From contig JBEBSD010000112.1 of the NCBI GenBank assembly GCA_040394475.1, forward strand, positions 1-15,496: 15,496 nucleotides of DNA, read 5' to 3'. This DNA comes from JBEBSD01 sp040394475 (GTDB lineage Bacteria > Bacteroidota > Bacteroidia > Cytophagales > Spirosomataceae). Numbering within the stretch: the first letter of the stretch is position 1; every line of letters starts with the position of its first letter. Positions 7,044 to 14,185 of the stretch are shown here, piece after piece. Under the pieces are notes generated by a model, which searched no databases, was not told where the DNA came from, and saw only the letters and a list, made by a program, of their open reading frames with translations. Position numbers and translations under genes: made by a program.

Positions 7044-8504
7044 CTACTGATAGCCTGGATTCTGCGTAAGTTTGGGATTCAATTGAATCTGGTTCAAAGG
7101 AATCGGATAGTGCGTTTTGTAATCAGCCACCTGAATCTCTCTATTGGTACCATCCAGGTTGGCATCGCGGAAGGCGGACATCACCGGCACCATACGGTCG
7201 GTCCGGATCAGGTCGAACCAGCGATGGCTTTCAAAGCAGAGTTCAATGCGCCGTTCGTTTTCGAAAGCAAGCCTGGCCTGTACCTGTGTGAGTGTCAGGT
7301 CGGTAGTCAGGCCCGCGCGGGTACGTACCGGCTCGAGGCCAAGCCGCAGGCCGTCTTCAGTTTTGCCGTTTTCGTTCAGGGCTTCGCCATACATCAGCAG
7401 CACGTCGGAGTAGCGGATCACCGGCCAGTCGGCATCGCCGTCGTTGGCGACGGCCAACGGGCGGCTCGTAAACCACTTCCGGGTGTAGTAGAAAGTACCC
7501 CCCGACACAAATTCGTCAATCGAAACGGCCTTCCGTTTGTCATTCGGCTCAAAGGCGTTGAACAGGTCCGTTGATCCCAGGTTGCTATTGCCGCCCGACC
7601 CGGTAGGCACAATCTGCGTGCCGGAGAGCGAAGGGATGAACGCCAGCGTGAAATTGCTGCCCTCACCGTTGGTATTGCTGGTGTACTGAACAGCAAACAC
7701 AATCTCAGCGTTATTACCGTTGTCTTCACGGAATACGTCGGCATAGTTGGCCAGCAACTGGTAGCCCGAATCACCCGCTCCATCAATCACTTCTTTGAGC
7801 TTGGTTTCGGCCTGCTGCCATTTTTGCTGGGTCAGATACACCTTGCCGAGCAGCGATTTGGCGGCTCCTTTCGTGGCCCGCCCCACGTTGGGTGCGGTGT
7901 ATCGGGCAGGCAGCACGGTTTCGGCTTCGATCAGGTCTTTCTCGATTTGCTGATAAATCGCGGCAGCCGGTTCCCGCAAAAACGTATAGGCTTCCTCTTC
8001 CGACTGGATCACCTTCAGCACCAACGGTACATCGCCAAACAACCGCACGAGGTTGAAATACATCAGCGCCCGGATAAACTTCATTTCACCCGCCAGCCGG
8101 TCACGCACGGCGTTGTCGGGAAAAGTGACGCTGTTGATGCGCTCCAGCACATTGTTGCACCGGAAAATAAGGTTATAGCTCTGCGACCAGCGCGAGCTGA
8201 CCTCGGAGTCCGTCACCGTCCAGGTTAAACGGTAGTATTGCCCAATGCTCGCGTCAGACCCCGGTACGGAGATTGTATTATCGCCGGGCATTTCCGTCAG
8301 TGTAAAGAATCGCTGGTAGTAGCTCCGCAGGCCGCCGTAGGCGCCGGTCACGGCCGCCGTGATTTCGTCCGCGGTTTTATAATAGTTGGTGGCCGAAATG
8401 GCTGTCGGTGAGTTCAGGTTCAGAAACGCCTCATCGGAGTCGCAGGCGGCGGTCAGTAGCGAGGCGATAACCACCAGTATTAAGGATAATGACTTGATTT
8501 TCAT
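7044..8504 (-). CDS. SusD/RagB-family outer-membrane glycan-binding lipoprotein
   Basis: A 486-residue protein with a lipoprotein signal peptide: hydrophobic 6-17 and lipobox L-T-A-A-C with Cys21, followed by D-S-D-E. It has the SusD layout. An N-terminal region (Y-Y-K-T-A-D-E-I...A-V-T-G-A-Y-G-G-L) leads to a TPR-like part (M-K-F-I-R-A-L-M-Y-F-N-L-V-R-L-F-G-D-V-P-L-V). The C-terminal block has R-Y-S-D-V-L-L-M-Y-G-E-A-L-N-E, E-R-R-I-E-L-C-F-E-S-H-R-W-F-D-L-I-R and the closing P-I-P-L-N-Q-I-Q-L-N-P-x-L-x-Q-N-P-G-Y. SusD proteins form the lid over the SusC pore and bind the oligosaccharide at the cell surface. The gene starts 21 nt after susC, as usual for a tandem pair. The ligand cannot be read from sequence. 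Confidence 0.95.
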   Translation of the reverse strand: MKIKSLSLILVVIASLLTAACDSDEAFLNLNSPTAISATNYYKTADEITAAVTGAYGGLRSYYQRFFTLTEMPGDNTISVPGSDASIGQYYRLTWTVTDSEVSSRWSQSYNLIFRCNNVLERINSVTFPDNAVRDRLAGEMKFIRALMYFNLVRLFGDVPLVLKVIQSEEEAYTFLREPAAAIYQQIEKDLIEAETVLPARYTAPNVGRATKGAAKSLLGKVYLTQQKWQQAETKLKEVIDGAGDSGYQLLANYADVFREDNGNNAEIVFAVQYTSNTNGEGSNFTLAFIPSLSGTQIVPTGSGGNSNLGSTDLFNAFEPNDKRKAVSIDEFVSGGTFYYTRKWFTSRPLAVANDGDADWPVIRYSDVLLMYGEALNENGKTEDGLRLGLEPVRTRAGLTTDLTLTQVQARLAFENERRIELCFESHRWFDLIRTDRMVPVMSAFRDANLDGTNREIQVADYKTHYPIPLNQIQLNPKLTQNPGYQ

Positions 8505-8525
8505 AATTTCCGGAGTTAAAATGGG

Positions 8526-11500
8526 TTAAAAGCCGAGGTTTAAGCCAAGCGTAACGGTCCGGTTGACAGGATAATTGCCCTGGTCAACACCCGGCGTATA
8601 GGCCGTATTCCCGTTCAGGCTTTCTTCGGGATTGTAGCCCGGGTACTTCGTCAGGGTAAACAGGTTTTGCCCGCTGGCATAAATGCGGAGCGACTGAATG
8701 CGCGCTTTTTTGAGCAGCGAAGCCGGCAGGATATAGCCAATGGTCAGGTTACGGACACGGGCAAACGAAGCATCGTAGAGGATGTAATTGGTCACGGCCT
8801 GGTTCAGCGTAAGTCCGGTAACGCCCGGACGGGCATACTTTACATCACGATCGGGATCGGAGGGGAGGAAATAGTTGTCTATAAATTCGACCGGCATGTT
8901 ATACTGACCCGTATTGGTATATAACTGCCGGGCCATGGCGTAAACCATGCTCTGCCCATACGAACCCTGGATGATGAGACTGGCATCGAAGTTTTTAAAG
9001 TTGAACCGGTTCACCAGACCGAACGTAAATTTGGGCAGGGCGTTCCCCAAGGCCGTCAGGTCGGCAACGCTCACTATGCCGTCGCCCGTAAAGTCAGTTC
9101 CCCGGTAATCGCCCACCTGCGAGCCGGCCACCCATTTCGGTCCGGCATCCACTTCGGCCCGGTTCCTGAAAATGCCCGAAACCACGTAGCCGTAGATGGT
9201 ACCAAGTGGTTCACCTACCCGGATCTGGAATGCATTATCCAGCCCGGATACGGCTGATAAGGGATTCAGGGAGGCCACGCCCCCTAAGTCGAGTACTTCA
9301 CTGCGGTTAAAGGAGATATTGAAATCCGTCGTCCACTTCAGGGCGGTTTTGTTGACGTTCTGCGTGGTCAGCGAAAGTTCCAGCCCTTTGTTCTCCAACT
9401 CTCCGATGTTGGTTTGGTAACTCGCGGCATAGCCGATCACCTGCGGAAGCGCCTTGGAGAAGAGCATCCCTTTGGTGCGTTTCTGATAGAGGTCCAGTGT
9501 CAGGAAAAGCCGGTTGTTAAACAGCCCGATCTCCGCCCCGATATCAGTTTGCCGGTTTTTTTCCCAGGTGAGTCCCCGGTTTTCGTAGCCGCTTTGAACC
9601 GTTCCGAACGTACGGACGTCGGAAAAACTGTAGTTAGCCGACCCCACCGAACTGATCCAGGTGAAATCACCAATGCTGGCGTTACCCGTTTCGCCGTAGC
9701 TGGCCCGGAGTTTCAGCTCGCTCAGCACCCCTTTTGCCGGGGCAAAAAAGGGTTCTTCGGTGATACGCCAGCCCACCGAAACCGATGGGAATGTACCGAA
9801 GCGGTTGTCGGGGCCGAAGCGTGAGGCCCCGTCACGTCGGATTGCCGCCGAAAATAAGTATTTGCTGTCATAATCGTAGGTAATACGGGCGGCCGTCGAG
9901 ACAAAGGCATTTAACGAACCATACACGATATCACCCCGCCGGTCAGACGAAGCCGACGGGTTCTCAATCGAGCTTGTCGTGTACGTACCGGGCCGGCCAT
10001 TTACGGTCAGCAGGCGCGATTCGGTCTTTTGCCGGGAATACAGCAGGAAACCTTGCAGGTTGTGCTTTCCGAAATGTTTGTTGTAGGTAAGCGTGTTTTC
10101 GACCAGCCAGTCGATGGATTTATTCTCGTGTTCCGAGGCGTAGATAGCCGCCGACACCGGGTTGGAGAGGTTGGCAGCCGGCGCGGTATTCCGCGCGAGT
10201 GTAGCGGGCAGGTAGACGCTGCGCGTGTTGAATTCCGCCGAACTGCCAACTGACAATTTATAGCGTAGTCCCTCAATCGGCTCCCATTCCAGGTAGGAAT
10301 TGCCTAACAGCCGGTAATTATTGTTCGTGCTTTGGGCCTGTTCCAGAATGGAGAGCGGGCTGTACAAACTGGCCGGGATCAGTCCACCATCGGAATAGGC
10401 CGGGAACCCTGCGGGTTGGCCGTAGTCGCCGTTGGCGGTGCGGGCCTGGATTACCGGGGGCAACAGCAGCGCTAAATAAATACCATTGCCTACGCCCTGG
10501 CCATCGAAATCGGCCCCGGCAGCTGCATTGTTGAAGGCCCCTCCGATAGACTGCCGGCGCTGCGTTTCAACCGAGGGTGCCAGATTGATCCCGACGCGCA
10601 ATCTCTTGGACAAATCGGCATCCATATTAAATCGAAGCGTACCAAGCGAGAAATTACTCCCCACGAGCGTCCCCTGCTGTTTGAGGTAATTACCTGACAG
10701 TGAAAAGCGTACTTTCTCGGAACCGCCCGACGCGCTCAACTGAACATTGGAAATGGGCGCTGACCGAAAAATGACATCCTGCCAGTCGGTGTTGCCCCAC
10801 TCGGCGGGCTGATCGAAAATTGGCGGCGTGGGTACCGACCGGACAGCGGCGACCTCGCGGGCAAACTTCACATATTGCTCAGCGTTCATCATCTCTACTC
10901 GTTTGGCCACCTGCTGGGTGCCCACGTAGTAATCGAAGTTGAAGCGGGTCTGACCGGCCTTACCGCGCTTTGTCGTAACAATGACTACCCCGTTGGCCGC
11001 CCGCGACCCGTAAATAGCTGCGGAGGCTGCATCTTTCAGAATTTCAATGCTTTCAATATCGGCGGGGTTGATGCGGTTAAACTGGTTGGCCTGCGGCAGA
11101 ATGTAGCCGTCCACCACGTAGAGCGGATCGTTGCCCGCGCCGAGCGAACCTGCCCCCCGAATCTTGATGTAAGGGGCTTCGCCCGGCGCCCCGCCGTTGC
11201 CGGCCTGAATCTGCACACCGGCCGCCAGCCCCGCCAGCGCTTCTCCCGGTGTCGACACCGGGAGCCGGTTGATATCCTGGCCTTTTATTTTGGCGACGGA
11301 GGTAGAAAGTTTCTCCCGCGACTGTTCGGTATAGCCAATGACGACGACTTCTTCTAATGCCTTTTCATCGGTTTTAAGGCTGATTTCAATCCGGGTTCTG
11401 TTCCCTGCCGTCACTTCCTGACTGACATACCCCACGAATGAAAACACCAGTACAGCGCGCTCGTCAGGGATCTCTATAGAAAATGCCCCCGTTGCATCCG

Positions 11501-12011
11501 TGATCATCCCCTGCTGTGTCCCTTTTATCAGGATACTGACTCCCGGTAACGCCTCTCCCCTCTCGTCGATCACGCGTCCGCTGATCTTTCGCTCCGGCTG
11601 TTCCACCGGTACTTCGGGAGTGCTGCCGCTGCTTTCCTGTACGGGAGGTCCCGGCTTCAGTGCTATAATCCTGCCATCTGAAACCGTAAACTCTATGGAA
11701 TAGGGGTTGAGCAGTTCTTTTAATACCAAATCCAACCGTTCGTTTACCGCCTTTAAACTGACTTTCCGCTGAGTGTCGATTGTATTGGTGCTGTAAATAA
11801 AACGAACATGAGTCTGTTCTTCCAGGATAGAAAGTACTTTTCTGAGCCGAATTCCCTGGACATCCAGCGACACCGGCTTTTCAAGAACAGCCTGTCCACT
11901 CATTTCGCGGGCATAGGACACTCCACAAAGGATCGCATACAGAACAAGCTGATGGATTGACATTCTCATAATTTTCCATATCCCCGAAGGGATAAGTAAT
12001 TTTTTGTTCAT
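8526..12011 (-). CDS. SusC/RagA-family TonB-dependent outer-membrane transporter with N-terminal STN signalling domain
   Basis: A 1161-residue protein. Parts in order: signal segment (about 14-34); STN secretin/TonB short domain (about 47-117); carboxypeptidase-regulatory-like domain (about 142-212; G-R-V-I-D-E...P-G-V-S-I-L-I-K-G-T, then F-S-F-V-G-Y); TonB box region (219-228, L-E-E-V-V-V-I-G-Y-T); plug (about 230-350; I-K-I-R-G-A-G-S-L, then P-L-Y-V-V-D-G, then I-E-I-L-K-D-A-A-S-A-A-I-Y-G-S-R-A-A-N-G-V). A long beta-barrel follows, with a D-F-T-G-D-G metal-binding-like loop near the end and a terminal Phe. It imports oligosaccharides or similar nutrients with SusD, powered by TonB. The STN domain is the part that touches a FecR anti-sigma factor, and a FecR/sigma pair lies directly upstream. 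GC content changes sharply near 11280, at the border of signalling part and plug. Confidence 0.95.
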   Translation of the reverse strand: MNKKLLIPSGIWKIMRMSIHQLVLYAILCGVSYAREMSGQAVLEKPVSLDVQGIRLRKVLSILEEQTHVRFIYSTNTIDTQRKVSLKAVNERLDLVLKELLNPYSIEFTVSDGRIIALKPGPPVQESSGSTPEVPVEQPERKISGRVIDERGEALPGVSILIKGTQQGMITDATGAFSIEIPDERAVLVFSFVGYVSQEVTAGNRTRIEISLKTDEKALEEVVVIGYTEQSREKLSTSVAKIKGQDINRLPVSTPGEALAGLAAGVQIQAGNGGAPGEAPYIKIRGAGSLGAGNDPLYVVDGYILPQANQFNRINPADIESIEILKDAASAAIYGSRAANGVVIVTTKRGKAGQTRFNFDYYVGTQQVAKRVEMMNAEQYVKFAREVAAVRSVPTPPIFDQPAEWGNTDWQDVIFRSAPISNVQLSASGGSEKVRFSLSGNYLKQQGTLVGSNFSLGTLRFNMDADLSKRLRVGINLAPSVETQRRQSIGGAFNNAAAGADFDGQGVGNGIYLALLLPPVIQARTANGDYGQPAGFPAYSDGGLIPASLYSPLSILEQAQSTNNNYRLLGNSYLEWEPIEGLRYKLSVGSSAEFNTRSVYLPATLARNTAPAANLSNPVSAAIYASEHENKSIDWLVENTLTYNKHFGKHNLQGFLLYSRQKTESRLLTVNGRPGTYTTSSIENPSASSDRRGDIVYGSLNAFVSTAARITYDYDSKYLFSAAIRRDGASRFGPDNRFGTFPSVSVGWRITEEPFFAPAKGVLSELKLRASYGETGNASIGDFTWISSVGSANYSFSDVRTFGTVQSGYENRGLTWEKNRQTDIGAEIGLFNNRLFLTLDLYQKRTKGMLFSKALPQVIGYAASYQTNIGELENKGLELSLTTQNVNKTALKWTTDFNISFNRSEVLDLGGVASLNPLSAVSGLDNAFQIRVGEPLGTIYGYVVSGIFRNRAEVDAGPKWVAGSQVGDYRGTDFTGDGIVSVADLTALGNALPKFTFGLVNRFNFKNFDASLIIQGSYGQSMVYAMARQLYTNTGQYNMPVEFIDNYFLPSDPDRDVKYARPGVTGLTLNQAVTNYILYDASFARVRNLTIGYILPASLLKKARIQSLRIYASGQNLFTLTKYPGYNPEESLNGNTAYTPGVDQGNYPVNRTVTLGLNLGF

Positions 12012-12040
12012 AGATTAGTAACGTTTTAAGGGTTGAGTAC
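12004..12040 (-). repeat. Direct repeat, copy at the susC start codon
   Basis: Contains the susC start codon (12009-12011). The block 12004-12017 matches 12166-12179 at 13 of 14 positions. A second block, GGTTGAG on the plus strand (12031-12037), recurs at 12199-12205, with TTTTA-rich sequence between them in both copies. Confidence 0.5.
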
Positions 12041-12085
12041 TCTAAAACAGGTGTACGACCGTCGTATCCATCAGGATTCTGCCGG

Positions 12086-12109
12086 AAAAACTCAAATTGT
12101 CGTTTGAGT
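12086..12109 (-). terminator. Terminator-like hairpin between fecR and susC
   Basis: Arms 12090-12096 and 12103-12109 (ACTCAAA/TTTGAGT, 7 bp, 6-nt loop) are followed on the minus strand by TTTT (12086-12089). The stem is A/T-rich and therefore weak. It lies about 75 nt before the susC start, so it could trim transcription of susCD relative to the regulators or act as an attenuator. Confidence 0.4.
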
Positions 12110-12120
12110 CCGTACATGAC

Positions 12121-12150
12121 AAACCGGTAGTGTTAGCGCATTACCGGTTT
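12121..12150 (-). promoter_or_regulatory. 9-bp hairpin in the fecR-susC leader
   Basis: AAACCGGTA (12121-12129) and TACCGGTTT (12142-12150) form a perfect 9-bp stem with a 12-nt loop. On the minus strand it lies just upstream of the terminator-like hairpin at 12086-12109. On the plus strand it is followed by TT. A third small palindrome, TACGAC-c-GTCGTA, sits at 12054-12066. Together they make a compact structured leader; possible roles are attenuation, mRNA processing or a protein-binding site. Confidence 0.4.
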
Positions 12151-12165
12151 TTAATTGGTACTTAT

Positions 12166-12205
12166 TTGCTCATAGATTATCAGTCATTTTAGGTGTTTGG
12201 TTGAG
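12166..12205 (-). repeat. Direct repeat, second copy of the susC start region, with a 3-codon mini-ORF
   Basis: A near copy of the susC start region lies 162 bp upstream of it and begins 23 bp after the fecR stop. It retains an ATG (12171-12173, minus), but the frame reads only Met-Ser-Lys-stop, ending at 12162. It is either a decayed duplicate start left by a rearrangement or a minimal leader ORF. Confidence 0.45.
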
Positions 12206-12227
12206 AACTTGGAATACTTTTGCCGGA

Positions 12228-13238
12228 TTATAACGGACCTCCGCATCCGTTTCCTGTCAGGAAGATCGTTGTTCCCCTGACTTCATACTGGGTGCCGATA
12301 ATATCACAGATATAATCCAGTTGCTTAAAAAGGTCAAATCCGTTTAGGTTTCCTGTAAATACACAATTGTTCAGCTCGGGGTTGCCCACCACTATTTCCA
12401 TCCCGTACGAGCGCTGAAGTGTTGACAAAACCTGCCTGACCGGTGTATCGTCAAAGTCAAAGGCTGATTTCGGGATGTCCTTGTCGAGTATCCTCGGTTC
12501 GTCGATCAAATCCTGCCGTATTATTTTTGATTCTGCATCGTACACCGCTTTCTGGTTGGGTGTAATGATTACCCCTTTTCTTCGCTGGTTGCGGTCCTTT
12601 TCACTGGAATACACCGATACTTTTCCGGTAGTCACGGACACCTCAATCGTCTTTGTCCTTGTTTCCGGTCGGATCGTAAAACTTGTTCCCAGCACCTCTG
12701 TCACCAAATCTCCGCTGTAAACCAAAAACGGAACTTTGGGATTAGGTCGTATCTCAAAGAAAGCTTCTCCTCTCAAACGAACGGTCCGCGTCTGGCGGCC
12801 GTAGCTTTCGCTGGTTGAGATACTTGCTCCTTCGGCCAATGTCACGACACTACTATCGGGCAATAGTATACGTTGGTGACCCGTGGAAGTGTTGAACGTC
12901 TCCAGGCCGGTCATTCCCGGTTCTGAGTCTGCCTGTGCAGGGCGGTCCAGATAAAGTATACCCGCTATGATCAGTGCGAAACAGGCCGCAACACTTCCCC
13001 AAAGCCATTTGCCCCACCGGTTTGGTTGGATGCTGGTCAGGCCTGCTTCCTTCCGGATTTCAGCCCAGGCTTTGTATTTTATCGCGTTGGCTTCCGTTTC
13101 ATTTTCGAACACGATAGGGTCGTCGTCTTCAACACGCCCGTTGGCTTCCATCCATTGCTCCACAAAGGCAACCTCTTCCGGCGTACATTTGCCTGTTCTG
13201 TACCGCTCTGCTAACCGCTCAAATTCGCCCCTTGTCAT
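12228..13238 (-). CDS. FecR-family anti-sigma factor with DUF4974
   Basis: A 336-residue protein. The cytoplasmic N-terminus (1-78) should bind the sigma factor. One membrane helix lies at about 79-97. The periplasmic FecR domain (about 118-211) is recognised from T-G-H-Q-R-I-L-L-P-D-S-S-V-V-T-L, then V-R-L-R-G-E-A-F-F-E-I, then F-x-V-Y-S-G-D-L-V-T-E-V-L-G-T-S-F. The DUF4974 domain (about 260-331) resembles an STN fold and is expected to contact the STN domain of SusC. It holds the sigma factor inactive until the cognate transporter is occupied. The gene starts 21 nt after the sigma gene and precedes susC by 216 nt, the classical order for Bacteroidota trans-envelope signalling. Confidence 0.93.
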   Translation of the reverse strand: MTRGEFERLAERYRTGKCTPEEVAFVEQWMEANGRVEDDDPIVFENETEANAIKYKAWAEIRKEAGLTSIQPNRWGKWLWGSVAACFALIIAGILYLDRPAQADSEPGMTGLETFNTSTGHQRILLPDSSVVTLAEGASISTSESYGRQTRTVRLRGEAFFEIRPNPKVPFLVYSGDLVTEVLGTSFTIRPETRTKTIEVSVTTGKVSVYSSEKDRNQRRKGVIITPNQKAVYDAESKIIRQDLIDEPRILDKDIPKSAFDFDDTPVRQVLSTLQRSYGMEIVVGNPELNNCVFTGNLNGFDLFKQLDYICDIIGTQYEVRGTTIFLTGNGCGGPL

Positions 13239-13259
13239 ACGTGTAACATTTTTTTACAG

Positions 13260-13817
13260 TTAATTATCGGAAAGATATCGTTGCAGGTGTTTCCTTACCA
13301 TCTTCATGGATTTGGTAAGGTGGTACTTTACCGCTTTGTCTGACAATCCCCAGTGCGTTGCAATCTTATTGATCGAGACATGGTCCAATTTGTTCATTCT
13401 GAAAATACTGGCTGTCTTTTCCGGCAGCTTTTCGAGCACGTTCTCTATTGCTGCCAACAATTCTTTTTCATTTACCACATAATCGGCCTCAATGCTTTCG
13501 AAAACTTCCTGCATAAGTTGATACTCCCTGTACTTCCGCAGGTTGATCTCTCTCCTGAAGTACATATTGACCAGGTTTCTGGCGGCTATAAAAAGAAAAG
13601 ACCTCAGGTTATAAATGTTGGAATCCGCCCGGTTCTGCCAAAGGCTCAGCATCAAATCCTGCAAGATCTCCCTCGCCTCTTCTTTGGAACCTATCTGCTG
13701 GTAAACAAAGACAAATAGCTGACGCCAGTAACGACTGTATATGACTTCAAAGGCATAAGCATCGTCATTCTTGAGATTGTTCATCAGCATTTCATCTGTC
13801 ACTTCGCTACCATGCAT
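13260..13817 (-). CDS. ECF RNA polymerase sigma factor of the FecI/SusC-associated type
   Basis: A 185-residue protein with only regions 2 and 4. Region 2 (about 22-88) contains A-F-E-V-I-Y-S-R-Y-W, then A-R-E-I-L-Q-D-L-M-L-S-L-W and L-R-S-F-L-F-I-A-A-R-N-L. Region 4 (about 123-176) contains L-P-E-K-T-A-S-I-F-R-M, then S-I-N-K-I-A-T-H-W-G-L-S-D-K-A-V-K-Y-H-L-T-K-S. It directs RNA polymerase to the promoter of its SusCD locus when FecR releases it. First gene of the minus-strand cluster. The ATG at 13817 gives a normal N-terminus; the Met codons at 10 and 12 are possible alternatives. GC is visibly lower than in the SusC barrel. Confidence 0.93.
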   Translation of the reverse strand: MHGSEVTDEMLMNNLKNDDAYAFEVIYSRYWRQLFVFVYQQIGSKEEAREILQDLMLSLWQNRADSNIYNLRSFLFIAARNLVNMYFRREINLRKYREYQLMQEVFESIEADYVVNEKELLAAIENVLEKLPEKTASIFRMNKLDHVSINKIATHWGLSDKAVKYHLTKSMKMVRKHLQRYLSDN

Positions 13818-13900
13818 ACCTGCGTCGCTTGACTGTTTTCGGTTAAAGGTTGCAGAAGTAAGGAAAACGTCTAAAATTATTTTTATCTTTTTTTGGATGC

Positions 13901-13934
13901 TGACAATAAAATAATCATAATATACTTATTGTCA
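13901..13934 (-). promoter_or_regulatory. Candidate sigma-gene promoter inside a 9-bp inverted repeat
   Basis: TGACAATAA (13901-13909) and TTATTGTCA (13926-13934) are perfect reverse complements, 16 nt apart. On the minus strand the same bases offer TTGACA (13930-13935, -33 TTG) and, 19 nt after the TTG, TATTTTAT (13906-13913), a partial match to TAnnTTTG. Each promoter element falls on one arm of the repeat, as expected for an operator that blocks polymerase. The leader to the start codon would be about 80 nt. Confidence 0.35.
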
Positions 13935-13959
13935 ACTACTTATCAGTTGATTTTTTTTT
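13932..13959 (+). terminator. Terminator-like hairpin with T9 tract, plus strand
   Basis: TCAACT (13932-13937) and AGTTGA (13945-13950) form a 6-bp stem with a 7-nt loop, followed directly by nine T (13951-13959). The signature is that of an intrinsic terminator reading rightward, but no plus-strand gene ends here. It could stop antisense transcription leaving the sigma region, or act as an attenuator if the lyase transcript starts upstream. Confidence 0.35.
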
Positions 13960-14185
13960 CGTAAAATAACACCCGCTAACTACAAGGGGCAATGCTACGC
14001 CCGTTGATTCTGCGAAGTAACCGGATTACCTGTCTCTGCTGCTGCAGAAAAATCTGACAGGATACCCATCGTACAGATAGACATGGTTGCTTCCGATCCG
14101 GGTTTCCCGGAGCCCTGAAGTATTGTCATAAAATTGTACTTTTACCGTTCAAAAATAGTTGCACGCCAAGAAACCTGCTGTTGAT
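13960..14185 (+). other. Upstream region of the polysaccharide lyase gene
   Basis: No gene is seen. It holds a nested stem: CCTGTC/GACAGG (14029-14034 with 14056-14061) around TCTGC/GCAGA (14035-14039 with 14044-14048, loop of 4). No convincing TTG...TAnnTTTG pair was found for the lyase, so its promoter remains unassigned; it may depend on an ECF sigma factor. Confidence 0.3.

Noticed and set aside
11881..12117. A 78-codon minus-strand frame starting in the fecR-susC gap and overlapping the susC start in another frame.
   Set aside because: More than half of it lies inside susC codons, it resembles no family I know, and the gap is better explained by hairpins and repeats.
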